Shown here one piece after another: positions 1-10,172 of a DNA stretch of 64,000 nt. This stretch comes from Brachyspira suanatina. GTDB lineage: Bacteria; Spirochaetota; Brachyspiria; Brachyspirales; Brachyspiraceae. Each line of letters opens with the position of its first letter. Position 1 is the first letter of the stretch. The notes under the pieces were generated by a model. It ran no database searches, was not told the origin of the DNA, and saw nothing but the letters and a program-made list of their open reading frames with translations. The stretch is from NCBI RefSeq assembly GCF_001049755.1, contig NZ_CVLB01000001.1:2002995-2066994 (forward strand). The letters are read 5' to 3'. The translations under genes and the position numbers were made by a program.

Positions 1-122
1 CATACCAAACTGAATATAGAAGTTACAGCCATAAGCTGAGATAATGAAATAAATATAATTATTGAAAAAACAATACTTCCTTTAATGAGTTTTGAAGCAT
101 ATCCTATAGTTGAATTATACAC
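1..122 (-). CDS. Partial membrane protein, N-terminal end only
   Basis: An open frame runs from a GTG at 122 off the left edge of the window. An AAAAGG sequence lies 8 bases upstream of the GTG, and an in-frame stop lies just before that. The visible 40 residues contain one hydrophobic stretch (SIVFSIIIFISL), so this looks like the start of a membrane protein. Too little is visible to name a family. The non-ATG start and short length keep confidence low. Confidence 0.4.
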   Translation of the reverse strand, partial: MYNSTIGYASKLIKGSIVFSIIIFISLSQLMAVTSIFSLV

Positions 123-245
123 AATAAAAACCTTTTATTTTTTTTAACCTATTAGTAGTATCTTTGTAAAATATAATACAGGTCTTTCTAAATTCAATAT
201 CGATATTATTCATAATTACTTAAGTAAATTCTTTTTTAATATCAA

Positions 246-770
246 TTATCTTAAAGGGCCAAATTTTATTGTGTTAAAATTATCTACTTCTTCTATCATA
301 GGTATAGGATATTCAGACATATCTTTGCCTTCTCTTAAAGTATTGTATATAGTTAAATTACTTTTTTTCCAATCATATAATCTTTGTTTGTATGCTTTAG
401 TATATCCTGAAGTCATTTCTAATTTACCATTATTCAAAATAAAACCTACAAGCATATTTACTTTATCATCAGGTATAGAACCTTTCACATCATAAGCGAC
501 ATAATTTAATGGCATTTTTTCATAATAATAAGCATTGGTAGCACTTTCAGCATATAGAAATATACCTGTTCCTCTTTTCATACCATTTACTTTATATTCA
601 ACATTTCCATTTTCTTTAAATGTATATAAATATCCATTAGGAGCTAATACACTTTTTCCTTTAACCGCTTTTATCCACACACTATTGTATTTACTTTGAG
701 CAACTTTAACATTAGATGCACAAGATGTTATAGTAAATAACAATATCACTATACTATAGAATTTCAACAT
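246..770 (-). CDS. Small lipoprotein of unknown function
   Basis: This encodes 174 residues. The N-terminus is a lipoprotein signal: a basic start, a hydrophobic run and then TSC with the lipidation cysteine near residue 17. The mature part is short, beta-rich in composition and lacks a domain that I recognise. The start is supported by AAGGATTC just upstream of the ATG. It stands alone, with mfd diverging to the right, so context gives no function. It should be anchored to a membrane and face the periplasm or the surface. Confidence 0.7.
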   Translation of the reverse strand: MLKFYSIVILLFTITSCASNVKVAQSKYNSVWIKAVKGKSVLAPNGYLYTFKENGNVEYKVNGMKRGTGIFLYAESATNAYYYEKMPLNYVAYDVKGSIPDDKVNMLVGFILNNGKLEMTSGYTKAYKQRLYDWKKSNLTIYNTLREGKDMSEYPIPMIEEVDNFNTIKFGPLR

Positions 771-944
771 AAGAATCCTTAATAAAATATTTTCTATATT
801 CTCGGCATCAAAATTAATTATTATATAAAATTATATTTATAGTGATTTTTAACAGTCTTTTCATTATATACTATTGCTATTTAATAAAATAATATTTATT
901 ATATATTAACATTTTTAATACCTTATATAAACGGTAAAAGTAAT

Positions 945-3900
945 ATGCATAATAGTGAATCAATATATACTGAATTAATAGAAAGATTTTCAAAAAGTGA
1001 AGAATTTTTAAATTTTGATATAAAAACTGCCAAAAGTTTAACAGGACTTAAAGGCGGAAGCGATTCTTTATTTTTTGCATCTCTTTTTAATAATAATGAA
1101 GAAAATATTTTAATAATAAAAGAAAATGAAAGCGATGCTATGCTTTTAAGCCAATCTTTAAATTTTTATAATATACCTAATTATTATTTTCCAGATTATG
1201 ATACTGTTCCTTTTACCAAAATGTCTCCAGTTACAGATATAGCACAGGATAGAATAAATATTTTATATAAATTAATAAATAAAGAAAAATGTATAATAAT
1301 AACAACTGTAAATGCTGTAACTAGAAAATTACCTAATAGAAATGATTTGAAAAAACTGCCTATATATTTAAATGTAGGCGATAAATTAGATTTGGATAAT
1401 TTAAGATTAACATTATATGATTTAGGATATGTCATAGAGAGAGAAGTTGCTGAAAAAGGCACTGCTTCTGTGAGGGGAAGTATAGTAGATGTATTTTCTG
1501 TAGAATATAATAATCCTATTAGAATAGAATTATTTGATGAGGAAATAGAAAGTATAAGACTATTCAATGTAGAAGATGGAAGATCTTTCAAAAGCGTAGA
1601 AAATATAATTATTTATCCTGTGAGAGAAGCTATTTACAGTGATTCGGCGGTAAGTGAATTTTTAAATAATAACAACATTGAAGATGAACTTAAAGACAAT
1701 ATAACAAAAAGAAAGTATTTCGCCGGAAGTGAAAATTTACTGCCTATTTTTTATAACGAACTAGAAACTATATTTGATTATTTTGATTATGGTTATATAT
1801 TCATTGATGATGCTTTAAAATTAAAAAATAAGCTCATAACTATTATAGATACTATAAAAGAAAATTTTAATGATATAGATAATATGTTTACTATAATAGG
1901 AGATATTTATAAACTATATATTGATAATAATTATTTTTCTGAAATAGTAAAAAAATCAATAAATATATCGCCTTTCATAACGGATATAGATATATATAAA
2001 TTTCATTTTGAAGAAGGTGTTTCTTTTAAATCGAGATTAACAGATTTTCTTGATTATGTTAAAGAATATAGAGAGAAAGATTATTTAATTATACTCTCTA
2101 CAGGGCATCATGATCAAGCATTCAGATTCTATAAGATAATGCAGGATTTATCGCCTACTATCATAACTGAAAATGAAATAGAAAATAATAATGAAGAAAA
2201 AGATCATCAAGATAAAGAAATCACTGACAATAAAGAAATAAACAATGATAATAATTTAGAAAATTCTGAAATTAATAATGAAGACAATAAAGAAATAATT
2301 CTTGAAGATACTAATAAAAAAGAAGAAATAAAAAAAGATTATTCAAAAAATGAAAATAATTTTTATATAATAACTACTCAGGCATCATCAGGATTCATAA
2401 AAGATGATATAAAAACAATATTCATAGCGGACTGGGAAGTATTCGGAAGAAAAAGAAAAAAGGTAAGAAAGATACCTAAAGTTAATAAAAACTTAATAGA
2501 AACATTTGTAGATTTGAATGTTGGAGATTATGCTGTTCATGTTAATTATGGTATAGGAAAGTATTTGGGACTTACAAGAAAAATGTCCAATGGTAAAGAA
2601 AAAGATTATATCACATTGGAATATGCCAAAGGAGATAAACTTTATATACCTGTAGAGCAAATGAACTTCGTACAAAAATATATATCCGGACATGGAGAAG
2701 CCCCAAAATTAACACAATTAGGCGGAAGTGCTTGGGATAAAATAAAGAGCAAGGCAAGAGAAGATGCATTAGCTACTGCAAGGGAATTAATAAAACTTTA
2801 TGCTATAAGATCCAATATCAGAGGAAATGTTTATGGACCTGATACTCAATGGCAGGACGATTTTGAAGCTTCATTTCGCTATGAGGAAACAGTTGATCAG
2901 TTGAGGGCTATAAATGATATAAAAGATGATATGGAAAGCGGCAAGATGATGGATAGGCTTGTATGCGGAGATGTTGGATTTGGAAAAACAGAAGTGGCAT
3001 TCAGAGCGGTATTTAAAGCTATAATGGCAGGAAAACAATGTGCTATACTCTGCCCTACTACAATATTATCACAGCAGCATTATAATAACGCTAAAAAAAG
3101 ATTTGAAGACTTCCCTATTAGAATAGAAGTTTTAAATAGATTCGTTACAAGCAAACAAGCTAAAAAGAATAAAGAATTATTAAAAGAAGGTTCATGCGAT
3201 TTGATAGTCGGTACTCATATGCTTTTATCAAAAGACGTGGAGTTTAAAAATCTAGGGCTTATAGTTATAGATGAAGAGCAGAGATTCGGAGTTAAGCATA
3301 AAGAAGCATTAAAAAAATTAAGATTAGAAACAGATGTTCTTACACTTTCAGCTACTCCTATACCTAGAACTTTAAATATGGCTTTAACAGGAATAAGAGA
3401 TATTAGCATAATAGAAACTCCTCCATTAAACAGAATACCTGTAAAAACTTTCGTTACAGAGTTCACAGAAGATGCTGTTGTAAATGCCATAGAAAGAGAA
3501 TTAAAAAGAGACGGACAAGTATTCTATCTTTATAACAGAATAGATACTATAGAATCATTCGCACTTATGATAAAAAAACTTTGTCCTAAAGCAAGAATAT
3601 GCGTTGCCCATGGAAGAATGACAGGACATCAGCTTGAAAAAATTATGGGCGATTTTATTAATCATAAATATGATATATTAGTATCAACTACAATAATAGA
3701 AAACGGAATAGATATACCTAATGCCAATACTATACTAATAGATAATGCAAATAAATTAGGATTATCCGAGCTTTATCAATTAAGAGGAAGAGTGGGAAGA
3801 AGCGACAGAGAGGCTTATGCTTATATGTTCTATCCTAGCGATTTAGCATTAACAGAAGTTGCATATAAAAGACTTGAAGCTATATCCGAGCATACTGATT

Positions 3901-4688
3901 TGGGTGCAGGTTTTAAAATAGCTATGCGTGATTTGGAAATTAGAGGTGCAGGAAATATTTTAGGTAAAGAGCAATCCGGTATGATATATCAGGTTGGTTA
4001 TGAATTATATACTCAAATGCTTGAAGAAGCTGCTAATGAATATAAAGGCGAAATAAAAGAAGTAACATTCGATACTGTTATAGATTTAAAGCATAATTTA
4101 TTTATTCCTGATTCTTATATAGCCGATTCAAAAGAAAAAATATCCGCTTATAAATTAATAATGCGTTCTCAAAGCGATGAAGATATTGAATATGCTAAAG
4201 AGTTTATGATAGATAAATATGGAAAACTTCCAAAAGAATTGGAAGATATTTTCGATATAGCAAAAGTAAAAATCATATTAAAAAGAATGAGAATATTATC
4301 CGTTATAGAAGGGCATTACAATATATATCTTAAACTTGATAAACTTTCAAAAATAGATACTGATAAACTTGTAAAATTAATCAATACAAAAAATTCAGGA
4401 GTTTATTTCGATAAAGATAATCTTAATCAATTAATAATACCGGTTATACATGAAAAAGAAAATGATATAGAATGGAAATTAGAAAAAATAAAAAATGTCA
4501 TCCTAGAAATAGAAGGCGAAAATTACACAGCAGATACTAATTCAAAAAATGATAAGAATATAAATGATAATCAAGAAGAGCATTCTAAAATGAGCATAGC
4601 AGAAGCTAATATAAAAAATAACAAAAACAATAGAAAAAGGACCGTATCAAGAAGATCTCCTAAATTAATAAAAGTAAATAAAAAATAA
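945..4688 (+). CDS. mfd: Transcription-repair coupling factor Mfd
   Basis: Mfd is the ATP-driven translocase that removes RNA polymerase stalled at DNA lesions and recruits UvrA. At 1247 residues the length fits. Visible parts in order are a UvrB-like N-terminal region, the polymerase-interacting domain starting near residue 525 (NVGDYAVHVNYGIGKYLGL), Walker A GDVGFGKT at 675-682, DEEQ at 776-779, the SATPIPRTL motif, the QLRGRVGRS helicase motif VI and the TRCF C-terminal domain. Two features are unusual: an Asn/Glu/Lys-rich insert at about residues 410-465, between the N-terminal part and the polymerase-interacting domain, and a basic C-terminal tail ending IKVNKK. The ribosome site is weak (AAACGGTAAAAG). 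The gene is monocistronic and followed by a strong hairpin. Confidence 0.97.
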   Translation: MHNSESIYTELIERFSKSEEFLNFDIKTAKSLTGLKGGSDSLFFASLFNNNEENILIIKENESDAMLLSQSLNFYNIPNYYFPDYDTVPFTKMSPVTDIAQDRINILYKLINKEKCIIITTVNAVTRKLPNRNDLKKLPIYLNVGDKLDLDNLRLTLYDLGYVIEREVAEKGTASVRGSIVDVFSVEYNNPIRIELFDEEIESIRLFNVEDGRSFKSVENIIIYPVREAIYSDSAVSEFLNNNNIEDELKDNITKRKYFAGSENLLPIFYNELETIFDYFDYGYIFIDDALKLKNKLITIIDTIKENFNDIDNMFTIIGDIYKLYIDNNYFSEIVKKSINISPFITDIDIYKFHFEEGVSFKSRLTDFLDYVKEYREKDYLIILSTGHHDQAFRFYKIMQDLSPTIITENEIENNNEEKDHQDKEITDNKEINNDNNLENSEINNEDNKEIILEDTNKKEEIKKDYSKNENNFYIITTQASSGFIKDDIKTIFIADWEVFGRKRKKVRKIPKVNKNLIETFVDLNVGDYAVHVNYGIGKYLGLTRKMSNGKEKDYITLEYAKGDKLYIPVEQMNFVQKYISGHGEAPKLTQLGGSAWDKIKSKAREDALATARELIKLYAIRSNIRGNVYGPDTQWQDDFEASFRYEETVDQLRAINDIKDDMESGKMMDRLVCGDVGFGKTEVAFRAVFKAIMAGKQCAILCPTTILSQQHYNNAKKRFEDFPIRIEVLNRFVTSKQAKKNKELLKEGSCDLIVGTHMLLSKDVEFKNLGLIVIDEEQRFGVKHKEALKKLRLETDVLTLSATPIPRTLNMALTGIRDISIIETPPLNRIPVKTFVTEFTEDAVVNAIERELKRDGQVFYLYNRIDTIESFALMIKKLCPKARICVAHGRMTGHQLEKIMGDFINHKYDILVSTTIIENGIDIPNANTILIDNANKLGLSELYQLRGRVGRSDREAYAYMFYPSDLALTEVAYKRLEAISEHTDLGAGFKIAMRDLEIRGAGNILGKEQSGMIYQVGYELYTQMLEEAANEYKGEIKEVTFDTVIDLKHNLFIPDSYIADSKEKISAYKLIMRSQSDEDIEYAKEFMIDKYGKLPKELEDIFDIAKVKIILKRMRILSVIEGHYNIYLKLDKLSKIDTDKLVKLINTKNSGVYFDKDNLNQLIIPVIHEKENDIEWKLEKIKNVILEIEGENYTADTNSKNDKNINDNQEEHSKMSIAEANIKNNKNNRKRTVSRRSPKLIKVNKK

Positions 4689-4707
4689 TTATAAATTTGA
4701 TTCATTT

Positions 4708-4762
4708 AAACTATATTAAGTATGATAATATGCTACAAATTATACTTAATATAGTTTTTTTA
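4708..4762 (+). terminator. Terminator of mfd
   Basis: A 16-bp perfect inverted repeat (AAACTATATTAAGTAT at 4708-4723, complement at 4742-4757) encloses an 18-base loop and ends in a run of T. It sits 20 bases after the mfd stop codon and separates mfd from the fructose operon. Confidence 0.85.
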
Positions 4763-4770
4763 TGTATTTT

Positions 4771-4832
4771 TTGATTGAAATTGATTATTTTTGATTGATT
4801 TTGATTGATTTTTATCGTTTTTTTGATATAAT
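4771..4832 (+). promoter_or_regulatory. Fructose operon control region with 10-bp-phased repeats
   Basis: Four consecutive decamers begin at 4771, 4781, 4791 and 4801, and each starts with TTGATT. Three continue as TTGATTGA. A TATAAT follows at 4827-4832. The repeats overlap any plausible -35 position, so a protein bound here would block or reposition polymerase. One helical turn between copies puts them all on the same DNA face. The most likely ligand is the DeoR-type regulator encoded immediately downstream; this is inference. Confidence 0.6.
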
Positions 4833-4858
4833 TATTAATATAAAGATTAGAAAAAGGA

Positions 4859-5608
4859 ATGATAAAGGTGCTGAAAGTAAGCAGATACGAATTGATTTTT
4901 GAAGTTATAAAAGAGAAAAAGAACATCAAAATTGAAGAATTGATTGAAAGGCTTAACGTTTCAGAGGCAACAATTAGAAGAGATTTAACTTTTCTTGAAA
5001 AAGCAGGAAAGATAAGAAGAGTTCATGGCGGTGCTATATTAGTTGATACTCAGGAAGAAAGTTTAATATACAAAAAAGAAATATACTCAGATGAAAAAGA
5101 AAAAATAGGAAAATTTGCTGCTTCATTAGTTGAAAGCGGTAATACAATATATTTAGATGCAGGCACTAGTGTTTTTGCTATGATTAAATATTTAGCCGGC
5201 ATAGAAAACATAAAAGTAGTAACTAATGGATTAAGTCATATAGAAGAGCTTTATAACAAAAAAATAGAAACATACTTGATAGGCGGAAAAATGAAAATGC
5301 TTACAGGAGCCTTAGTTGGAGCTAGTGCCGTTTTATCAATAAAGAATTTTAATTTTGATTTAGCATTTATGGGAGCAAATGGAATAGATATTGACGGCTA
5401 CTCTACTCCTGACAGCGAAGAAGCTTTAATCAAAAGTGAAGCTGCTTCAAAAGCAAATAAAACTTATTTTCTATGCGATGAATCAAAATTAAAAAAGAAA
5501 AGTTTAATTAATTTTTATAACTTGGAAGATTCTTATTTGATAACAAATGCAAAAAATATAGAAGATAATATAAAAAACAAATTAAAAGATTTATACATTG
5601 TCAATTAA
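4859..5608 (+). CDS. fruR: DeoR-family transcriptional regulator of fructose operon
   Basis: This 249-residue protein has the DeoR layout: an N-terminal winged HTH at about residues 10-60 (SEATIRRDLTFLEKAGKIRR, then VHGGA), followed by a sugar-phosphate-binding domain with GNTIYLDAGTSV, the NG and GA motifs and a late DESK. Family members repress sugar-phosphate operons and release on binding a phosphorylated sugar, typically fructose 1-phosphate in fru operons. The start is uncertain. The ATG at 4859 lies only two bases from AAAAAGGA, so the GTG at 4868, nine bases from the same site and giving VLKVSRYELI, may be the real start. It is first in an operon with fruK (20-base gap) and fruA. The symbol is assigned from context. 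Confidence 0.85.
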   Translation: MIKVLKVSRYELIFEVIKEKKNIKIEELIERLNVSEATIRRDLTFLEKAGKIRRVHGGAILVDTQEESLIYKKEIYSDEKEKIGKFAASLVESGNTIYLDAGTSVFAMIKYLAGIENIKVVTNGLSHIEELYNKKIETYLIGGKMKMLTGALVGASAVLSIKNFNFDLAFMGANGIDIDGYSTPDSEEALIKSEAASKANKTYFLCDESKLKKKSLINFYNLEDSYLITNAKNIEDNIKNKLKDLYIVN

Positions 5609-5628
5609 TAAAAAGTGAGGGATTATTT

Positions 5629-6546
5629 ATGATATATACTTTAACATTAAATCCGGCTGTAGACTATTATATAGACATGAATAACTTTGAAGAGGGAGAT
5701 CTAAACAAAGTTAATAATGCCTATACATTAGCCGGAGGAAAAGGAATTAATGTTTCCAAAGTTTTAAAAAATTTCAATATTGATTCTATTGCTTTAGGAT
5801 TCTGCGGAGGCTTTACAGGAGATTATATAAAAAAGCATCTTAAAGGATACGGCATAAAAGAAAATTTTATTTATTTAGAGGAAGATACAAGAATCAATAT
5901 AAAATTAAAAACAAATAAAACAGAAAGCGAAATAGCAGGAAAATCTCCTAACATTTCAAAAGAAAAAGTTAATGAACTATTAAACTATATAAAAAACAAT
6001 ATAAAAGAAAATGATATATTAGTTTTATCCGGAAGTGTTCCTAATTCTATTGACAGTTCTATATACAAAGACATCATATCAAATGCAAATAAAAATATAA
6101 AAGTAATATTAGATGCCAGAGATGAAGCATTCAAATTCGGATTGAAAGAAAAAGTATTTCTCACAAAACCTAATAAAAAAGAATTAAGCGAATACTTTAA
6201 TAAAAATATAGAATCAGCAGATGACATCATAAAATATGCTAGAGAACTAATAAAAGAAGGAAGCGAAAATGTAATAGTTTCTTTAGGAAAAGATGGTTCT
6301 GTACTTGTAACAAAAGATGAGGCATATATAGGAAATGCTCCTGATGGCAAATTAATAAGTTCTGTAGGTGCTGGAGATTCTATGGTTGCTGGAATAGTTT
6401 ACGGCATAAGTAATAATTTAAATATAGTTGATTCTTATAAATATGCTATAGCAAGCGGAAGTTCTACAGCATGTTCTGAAGGCTTAACTACATTTGAAAA
6501 TATGAATAAGTTTCTAGAAAAAGTAGAAATAAAAAAAATTAATTAA
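5629..6546 (+). CDS. fruK: 1-phosphofructokinase
   Basis: This PfkB-family kinase phosphorylates fructose 1-phosphate to fructose 1,6-bisphosphate with ATP. Its 305 residues match the family length. Visible signatures are the N-terminal LNPAVDYYI, the GGKGINVSKVL substrate and nucleotide motif near residue 37, and the C-terminal GAGDS with the catalytic base Asp250. It lies between the regulator and the fructose PTS permease, which supplies fructose 1-phosphate. That context favours FruK over tagatose 6-phosphate kinase. The ribosome site is GTGAGG upstream of the ATG. Confidence 0.93.
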   Translation: MIYTLTLNPAVDYYIDMNNFEEGDLNKVNNAYTLAGGKGINVSKVLKNFNIDSIALGFCGGFTGDYIKKHLKGYGIKENFIYLEEDTRINIKLKTNKTESEIAGKSPNISKEKVNELLNYIKNNIKENDILVLSGSVPNSIDSSIYKDIISNANKNIKVILDARDEAFKFGLKEKVFLTKPNKKELSEYFNKNIESADDIIKYARELIKEGSENVIVSLGKDGSVLVTKDEAYIGNAPDGKLISSVGAGDSMVAGIVYGISNNLNIVDSYKYAIASGSSTACSEGLTTFENMNKFLEKVEIKKIN

Positions 6547-6579
6547 AGTTTATAAAGTTAATATAAATGGAGGCTAAAA

Positions 6580-8460
6580 ATGCTAAAAGATGTTATAACT
6601 TTAGATTGTATTAACATAGATCTAAAGGGAACAACTAAATCAGAAATTATAGATGAAATGGTAGATATTCTCTATAATAACGGTAAATTAAATGACAGAG
6701 AAGAGTATAAACAAGAAATACTAAAAAGAGAAGCACAAAGCTCAACAGGTATGGAAGAGGGAATAGCAATACCTCATGGTAAAACTAAAGCCGTAAAAAT
6801 TCCTACTGTTGCAATAGGTATTTCAAAAAAAGGCGTTGATTATGAATCATTAGACGGAGAACCTTCTCATTTATTTTTTATGATAGCAGCTCCTGAAAAC
6901 TCAAATGATTCTCATATAGAATTATTATCAAAAATCACTACCCTTCTTCTTGAAGATGATATAAGAGAAGCACTTTTAAATGCAAAAAGCAAAGAAGAAG
7001 TTTTAGATATATTAATAAAAAATGCTGAAAAAGATAATGAAAACTCATCATTAAATCAGGAAAATAATAATAGCAGCGATTCATATCAAGTATTAGCCGT
7101 AACAGCCTGCCCTACTGGAATAGCACATACTTATATGGCTGCTGATGCTTTGCTTAAAAAAGGTAAAGAACTTGGTATTACTATCAAAGTAGAAACTAAT
7201 GGTTCAAGCGGTGTAAAAAATGAACTTACAAAAGATGAAATAAAAAATGCCAAAGGTATAATAGTAGCTGCTGATAAAAATGTTGCTATGGAAAGATTTG
7301 CAGGAAAGAATGTTGATATAGTTGGAGTAAAAGAGGCAATAAAAAATCCTGAACAATTAATAAAAAATGCTATGAATCAAACAGCTCCTATATATCATAG
7401 CAGCGAAGATAATACTCAAACTTCAAATAAATTTGCTAAGAAGCCAAAAACAGGCGTATATAAACATTTGATGTCAGGCGTATCAAATATGCTTCCATTC
7501 GTTGTAGGCGGAGGTATATTAATAGCATTTTCATTTATGTTCGGTATTAATGCCAGCAATCCGAATGATCCTTCATACAATTATTTTGCTAAACTTTTAA
7601 ATGATATAGGAGGAGGAAATGCATTCTTCCTAATGGTTCCTGTAATGGCAGCATTCATTGGTATGAGTATAGCTGACAGACCGGGATTTGCTCCTGCTAT
7701 GGTTGGAGGATTAATATCATTAAACAGCGGCGGAGGATTTTTAGGCGGTTTGATAGGAGGATTTTTAGGCGGATACATCACTCTTTTATTAAAAAAAGTA
7801 TTTAATAAATTGCCTGAAAGTTTGGACGGAATTAAACCTGTTTTATTATATCCTTTATTTGGTATATTTATTACAGGTGCTGTAATGTATTTATTCATTG
7901 TTAATCCAATAGCTGCAATCAATACAGGAATTTCAAATTTCTTGAAAAACTTAGGAACAGGAAACTTAATATTATTAGGTGCTTTACTCGGTGCTATGAT
8001 GTCCACTGATATGGGAGGCCCTATAAATAAAGCTGCTTTCACTTTCGGTATAGCTATGATAGCTTCAGGACAGTACGCTCCTCATGCCGCAGTTATGGCT
8101 GGCGGAATGGTACCTCCTTTGGGAATAGCTTTGGCTACTACAATATTCAGAAATAAATTCTCTGCTGATGAAAGAGATGCAGGAAAAACATGCTATGTTA
8201 TGGGACTTTCATTCATTACTGAAGGTGCTATACCATTTGCCGCATCAGATCCTATAAGAGTAATTCCTTCCTGTATGATAGGTGCTGCAATTTCAGGTGC
8301 TTTGACTATGGCTTTTCATATAGAACTTAGAGCCCCTCATGGCGGAATATTCGTTTTGCCTATAGTTAATAATCCTATAATGTATTTACTTGCCATAGTA
8401 GTTGGTTCTGTAATAACTGCTATTATACTTGGATTTATTAAGAAACCTGCGGAAAATTAA
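6580..8460 (+). CDS. fruA: PTS fructose transporter, fused EIIA-EIIB-EIIC
   Basis: This 626-residue inner-membrane permease takes up fructose and releases it as fructose 1-phosphate. Domains in order are EIIA (residues 1-150, phosphorylatable His66 in GIAIPHGK), a Ser/Asn-rich linker, EIIB (about 165-265, phosphocysteine Cys177 in TACPTGIAHTYMAA) and EIIC (about 295-620) with many membrane segments and Gly-rich loops. The ribosome site GGAGG precedes the ATG. It ends the fru operon and is followed by a clear terminator. The phosphoryl donor, HPr, is not in this window. Confidence 0.95.
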   Translation: MLKDVITLDCINIDLKGTTKSEIIDEMVDILYNNGKLNDREEYKQEILKREAQSSTGMEEGIAIPHGKTKAVKIPTVAIGISKKGVDYESLDGEPSHLFFMIAAPENSNDSHIELLSKITTLLLEDDIREALLNAKSKEEVLDILIKNAEKDNENSSLNQENNNSSDSYQVLAVTACPTGIAHTYMAADALLKKGKELGITIKVETNGSSGVKNELTKDEIKNAKGIIVAADKNVAMERFAGKNVDIVGVKEAIKNPEQLIKNAMNQTAPIYHSSEDNTQTSNKFAKKPKTGVYKHLMSGVSNMLPFVVGGGILIAFSFMFGINASNPNDPSYNYFAKLLNDIGGGNAFFLMVPVMAAFIGMSIADRPGFAPAMVGGLISLNSGGGFLGGLIGGFLGGYITLLLKKVFNKLPESLDGIKPVLLYPLFGIFITGAVMYLFIVNPIAAINTGISNFLKNLGTGNLILLGALLGAMMSTDMGGPINKAAFTFGIAMIASGQYAPHAAVMAGGMVPPLGIALATTIFRNKFSADERDAGKTCYVMGLSFITEGAIPFAASDPIRVIPSCMIGAAISGALTMAFHIELRAPHGGIFVLPIVNNPIMYLLAIVVGSVITAIILGFIKKPAEN

Positions 8461-8477
8461 CATATATCTTCTTAAAA

Positions 8478-8517
8478 AGGCTGTATCCTTAAATAAAGAT
8501 ACAGCCTAACTTTTTTA
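8478..8517 (+). terminator. Terminator of fru operon
   Basis: A 10-bp perfect stem (AGGCTGTATC at 8478-8487, complement at 8498-8507) is followed by a run of six T. It lies 18 bases after the fruA stop and faces the convergent oppA gene. Confidence 0.88.
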
Positions 8518-8538
8518 CTTTATAATAAAACTATAAAA

Positions 8539-10140
8539 CTATTCTAAATAACAATGATGGAATCTATGAAATCCTAGAGGATCATAATAAACGCCTTTTA
8601 ATTTAGGAGATACAAGCAAAGGTTCTGTATAATAATATATAGGTATTATAGCTTCTTCTCTCATTAGCATTTCCTCTGCCTTATGCATAGTCTGCATTCT
8701 GAATTTTTGATCTCCTGAAAGCATAACTTGATTTATTATATCATCATAAGCCTTATTACTATAAACACTATAATTATTAGGAGAATAACTTAAACATAAA
8801 GTCATAAAGTTTATAGGATCATCAAAATCTCCATTCCATGCCCCTCTTGCCATAGTGATATTTCTATCATATCTAGTCTGCAAAAATACGGCCCATTCTT
8901 CCTGAGTCAAAGTTACATCAATACCAAGATTTTCTTTCCACATCTGCTGAACTGCTTCAAATATTTTTACATGCAGTCCCGGATCTGTTTTAAACTCCAT
9001 AACAGGAAAGCCTTCTCCATTAGGATATCCTGCCTCAGCCATCAACTTTTTAGCTTCCTCAACATTTTTAGTATATCCGTCTTTAGTTATATCTATATAT
9101 TCCCCGCCGTTTTTTCTGAAATCTCCTTCATAGTCAGATATTCCAAAAGGAACTAAAGCACCTGCAGGTTTCTCGCCTCCTCTAGTAATTTGCTCTACTA
9201 TATAATTTCTATCAATGGCAAGAGATAATGCTCTTCTTACTCTTACATCTTTTAATATATCATTTGTTAAATTTAAACAATAATAATATGAAGATATTCT
9301 AGGTTCTATCACTATAAGTCCTTCATCTTGAAGTGTCTTTATATCTTGTCTTGGGAAAGATCTTGCAAAATGCAAAGAACCTGCTTTAACTCCTGCAACA
9401 GAAGCAGTTTCATTTTCCATAAGAACAAATGTAATCTTATCAGGAACTATATCTTCTACATTCCAATAATTAGTATTTTTTACCATTACAAGGCTTTCAT
9501 CTCTGTTTCTTTCTATAAGTTTAAAAGCTCCGTTTCCTATATAAGTATTAGCATTTAAAGTCCATTCATCTCCATACTGTTCTATAATATCTTTTCTAAG
9601 AGGATAAAATGTAGGAAAACTTAAAAGCTCTAAAAAATATGCTGTAGGAGCTTCAAGCTGAACTTCTAAAGTATAATCATCTATTGCTTTTATACCTAAA
9701 CTTTCTTTAGGCATAGTACCTGCTGTTATAGCTTTAGCATTTTTTACAGGTTCATGCTGATATCCATATTGACTTCCTGTAGCAGGATCAACAACCCTTT
9801 GCCAAGAATATACAAAATCACCGGCAACAACAGGGTTACCATCTGTCCATTTTGAATTTGTTCTAAGTTTGAATGTATAAGTAAGTCCGTCCTTGCTTAT
9901 CTCCCAGCTTTCAGCCACACCCGGAATCAATTTTCCTTCAGAATCTTTTTCTATCAATCCTTCAAATGTATGCATCAAATAAAATACTGCATCTGAAGTT
10001 ACATTTATACTGGGGTCTATAGTATTTGGTTCCGGTCCTGTATTAATAAATATAGATATACCATCGTCTGCTTTATTTTTATTAGAACATGATATAATAA
10101 ATGATATAAAAATTATAAATAAAATAAATATTTTTTTCAT
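8539..10140 (-). CDS. oppA: Oligopeptide ABC transporter substrate-binding lipoprotein (OppA type)
   Basis: This 533-residue solute-binding protein (SBP family 5) should capture oligopeptides outside the membrane for an Opp permease. It has a lipoprotein signal (SFIISCSNK, lipidated Cys near residue 18). Family motifs include an N-terminal GPEPNTIDPS, AESWEISKDGLTYTFKLR, WTDGNPVVAGDFVYSWQR and RRALSLAIDRNYI. The ribosome site TAGGAG supports the ATG. A broken paralogue lies directly upstream in the same direction. No permease or ATPase genes are adjacent, so this may be one of several alternative binding proteins sharing a permease encoded elsewhere. Confidence 0.92.
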   Translation of the reverse strand: MKKIFILFIIFISFIISCSNKNKADDGISIFINTGPEPNTIDPSINVTSDAVFYLMHTFEGLIEKDSEGKLIPGVAESWEISKDGLTYTFKLRTNSKWTDGNPVVAGDFVYSWQRVVDPATGSQYGYQHEPVKNAKAITAGTMPKESLGIKAIDDYTLEVQLEAPTAYFLELLSFPTFYPLRKDIIEQYGDEWTLNANTYIGNGAFKLIERNRDESLVMVKNTNYWNVEDIVPDKITFVLMENETASVAGVKAGSLHFARSFPRQDIKTLQDEGLIVIEPRISSYYYCLNLTNDILKDVRVRRALSLAIDRNYIVEQITRGGEKPAGALVPFGISDYEGDFRKNGGEYIDITKDGYTKNVEEAKKLMAEAGYPNGEGFPVMEFKTDPGLHVKIFEAVQQMWKENLGIDVTLTQEEWAVFLQTRYDRNITMARGAWNGDFDDPINFMTLCLSYSPNNYSVYSNKAYDDIINQVMLSGDQKFRMQTMHKAEEMLMREEAIIPIYYYTEPLLVSPKLKGVYYDPLGFHRFHHCYLE

Positions 10141-10172
10141 TGATACTTAACTCCTAACATTTATATATAAAA

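Noticed and set aside
7581-8042. A 153-residue minus-strand frame opposite fruA
   Set aside because: It mirrors the EIIC membrane region and has no independent support.
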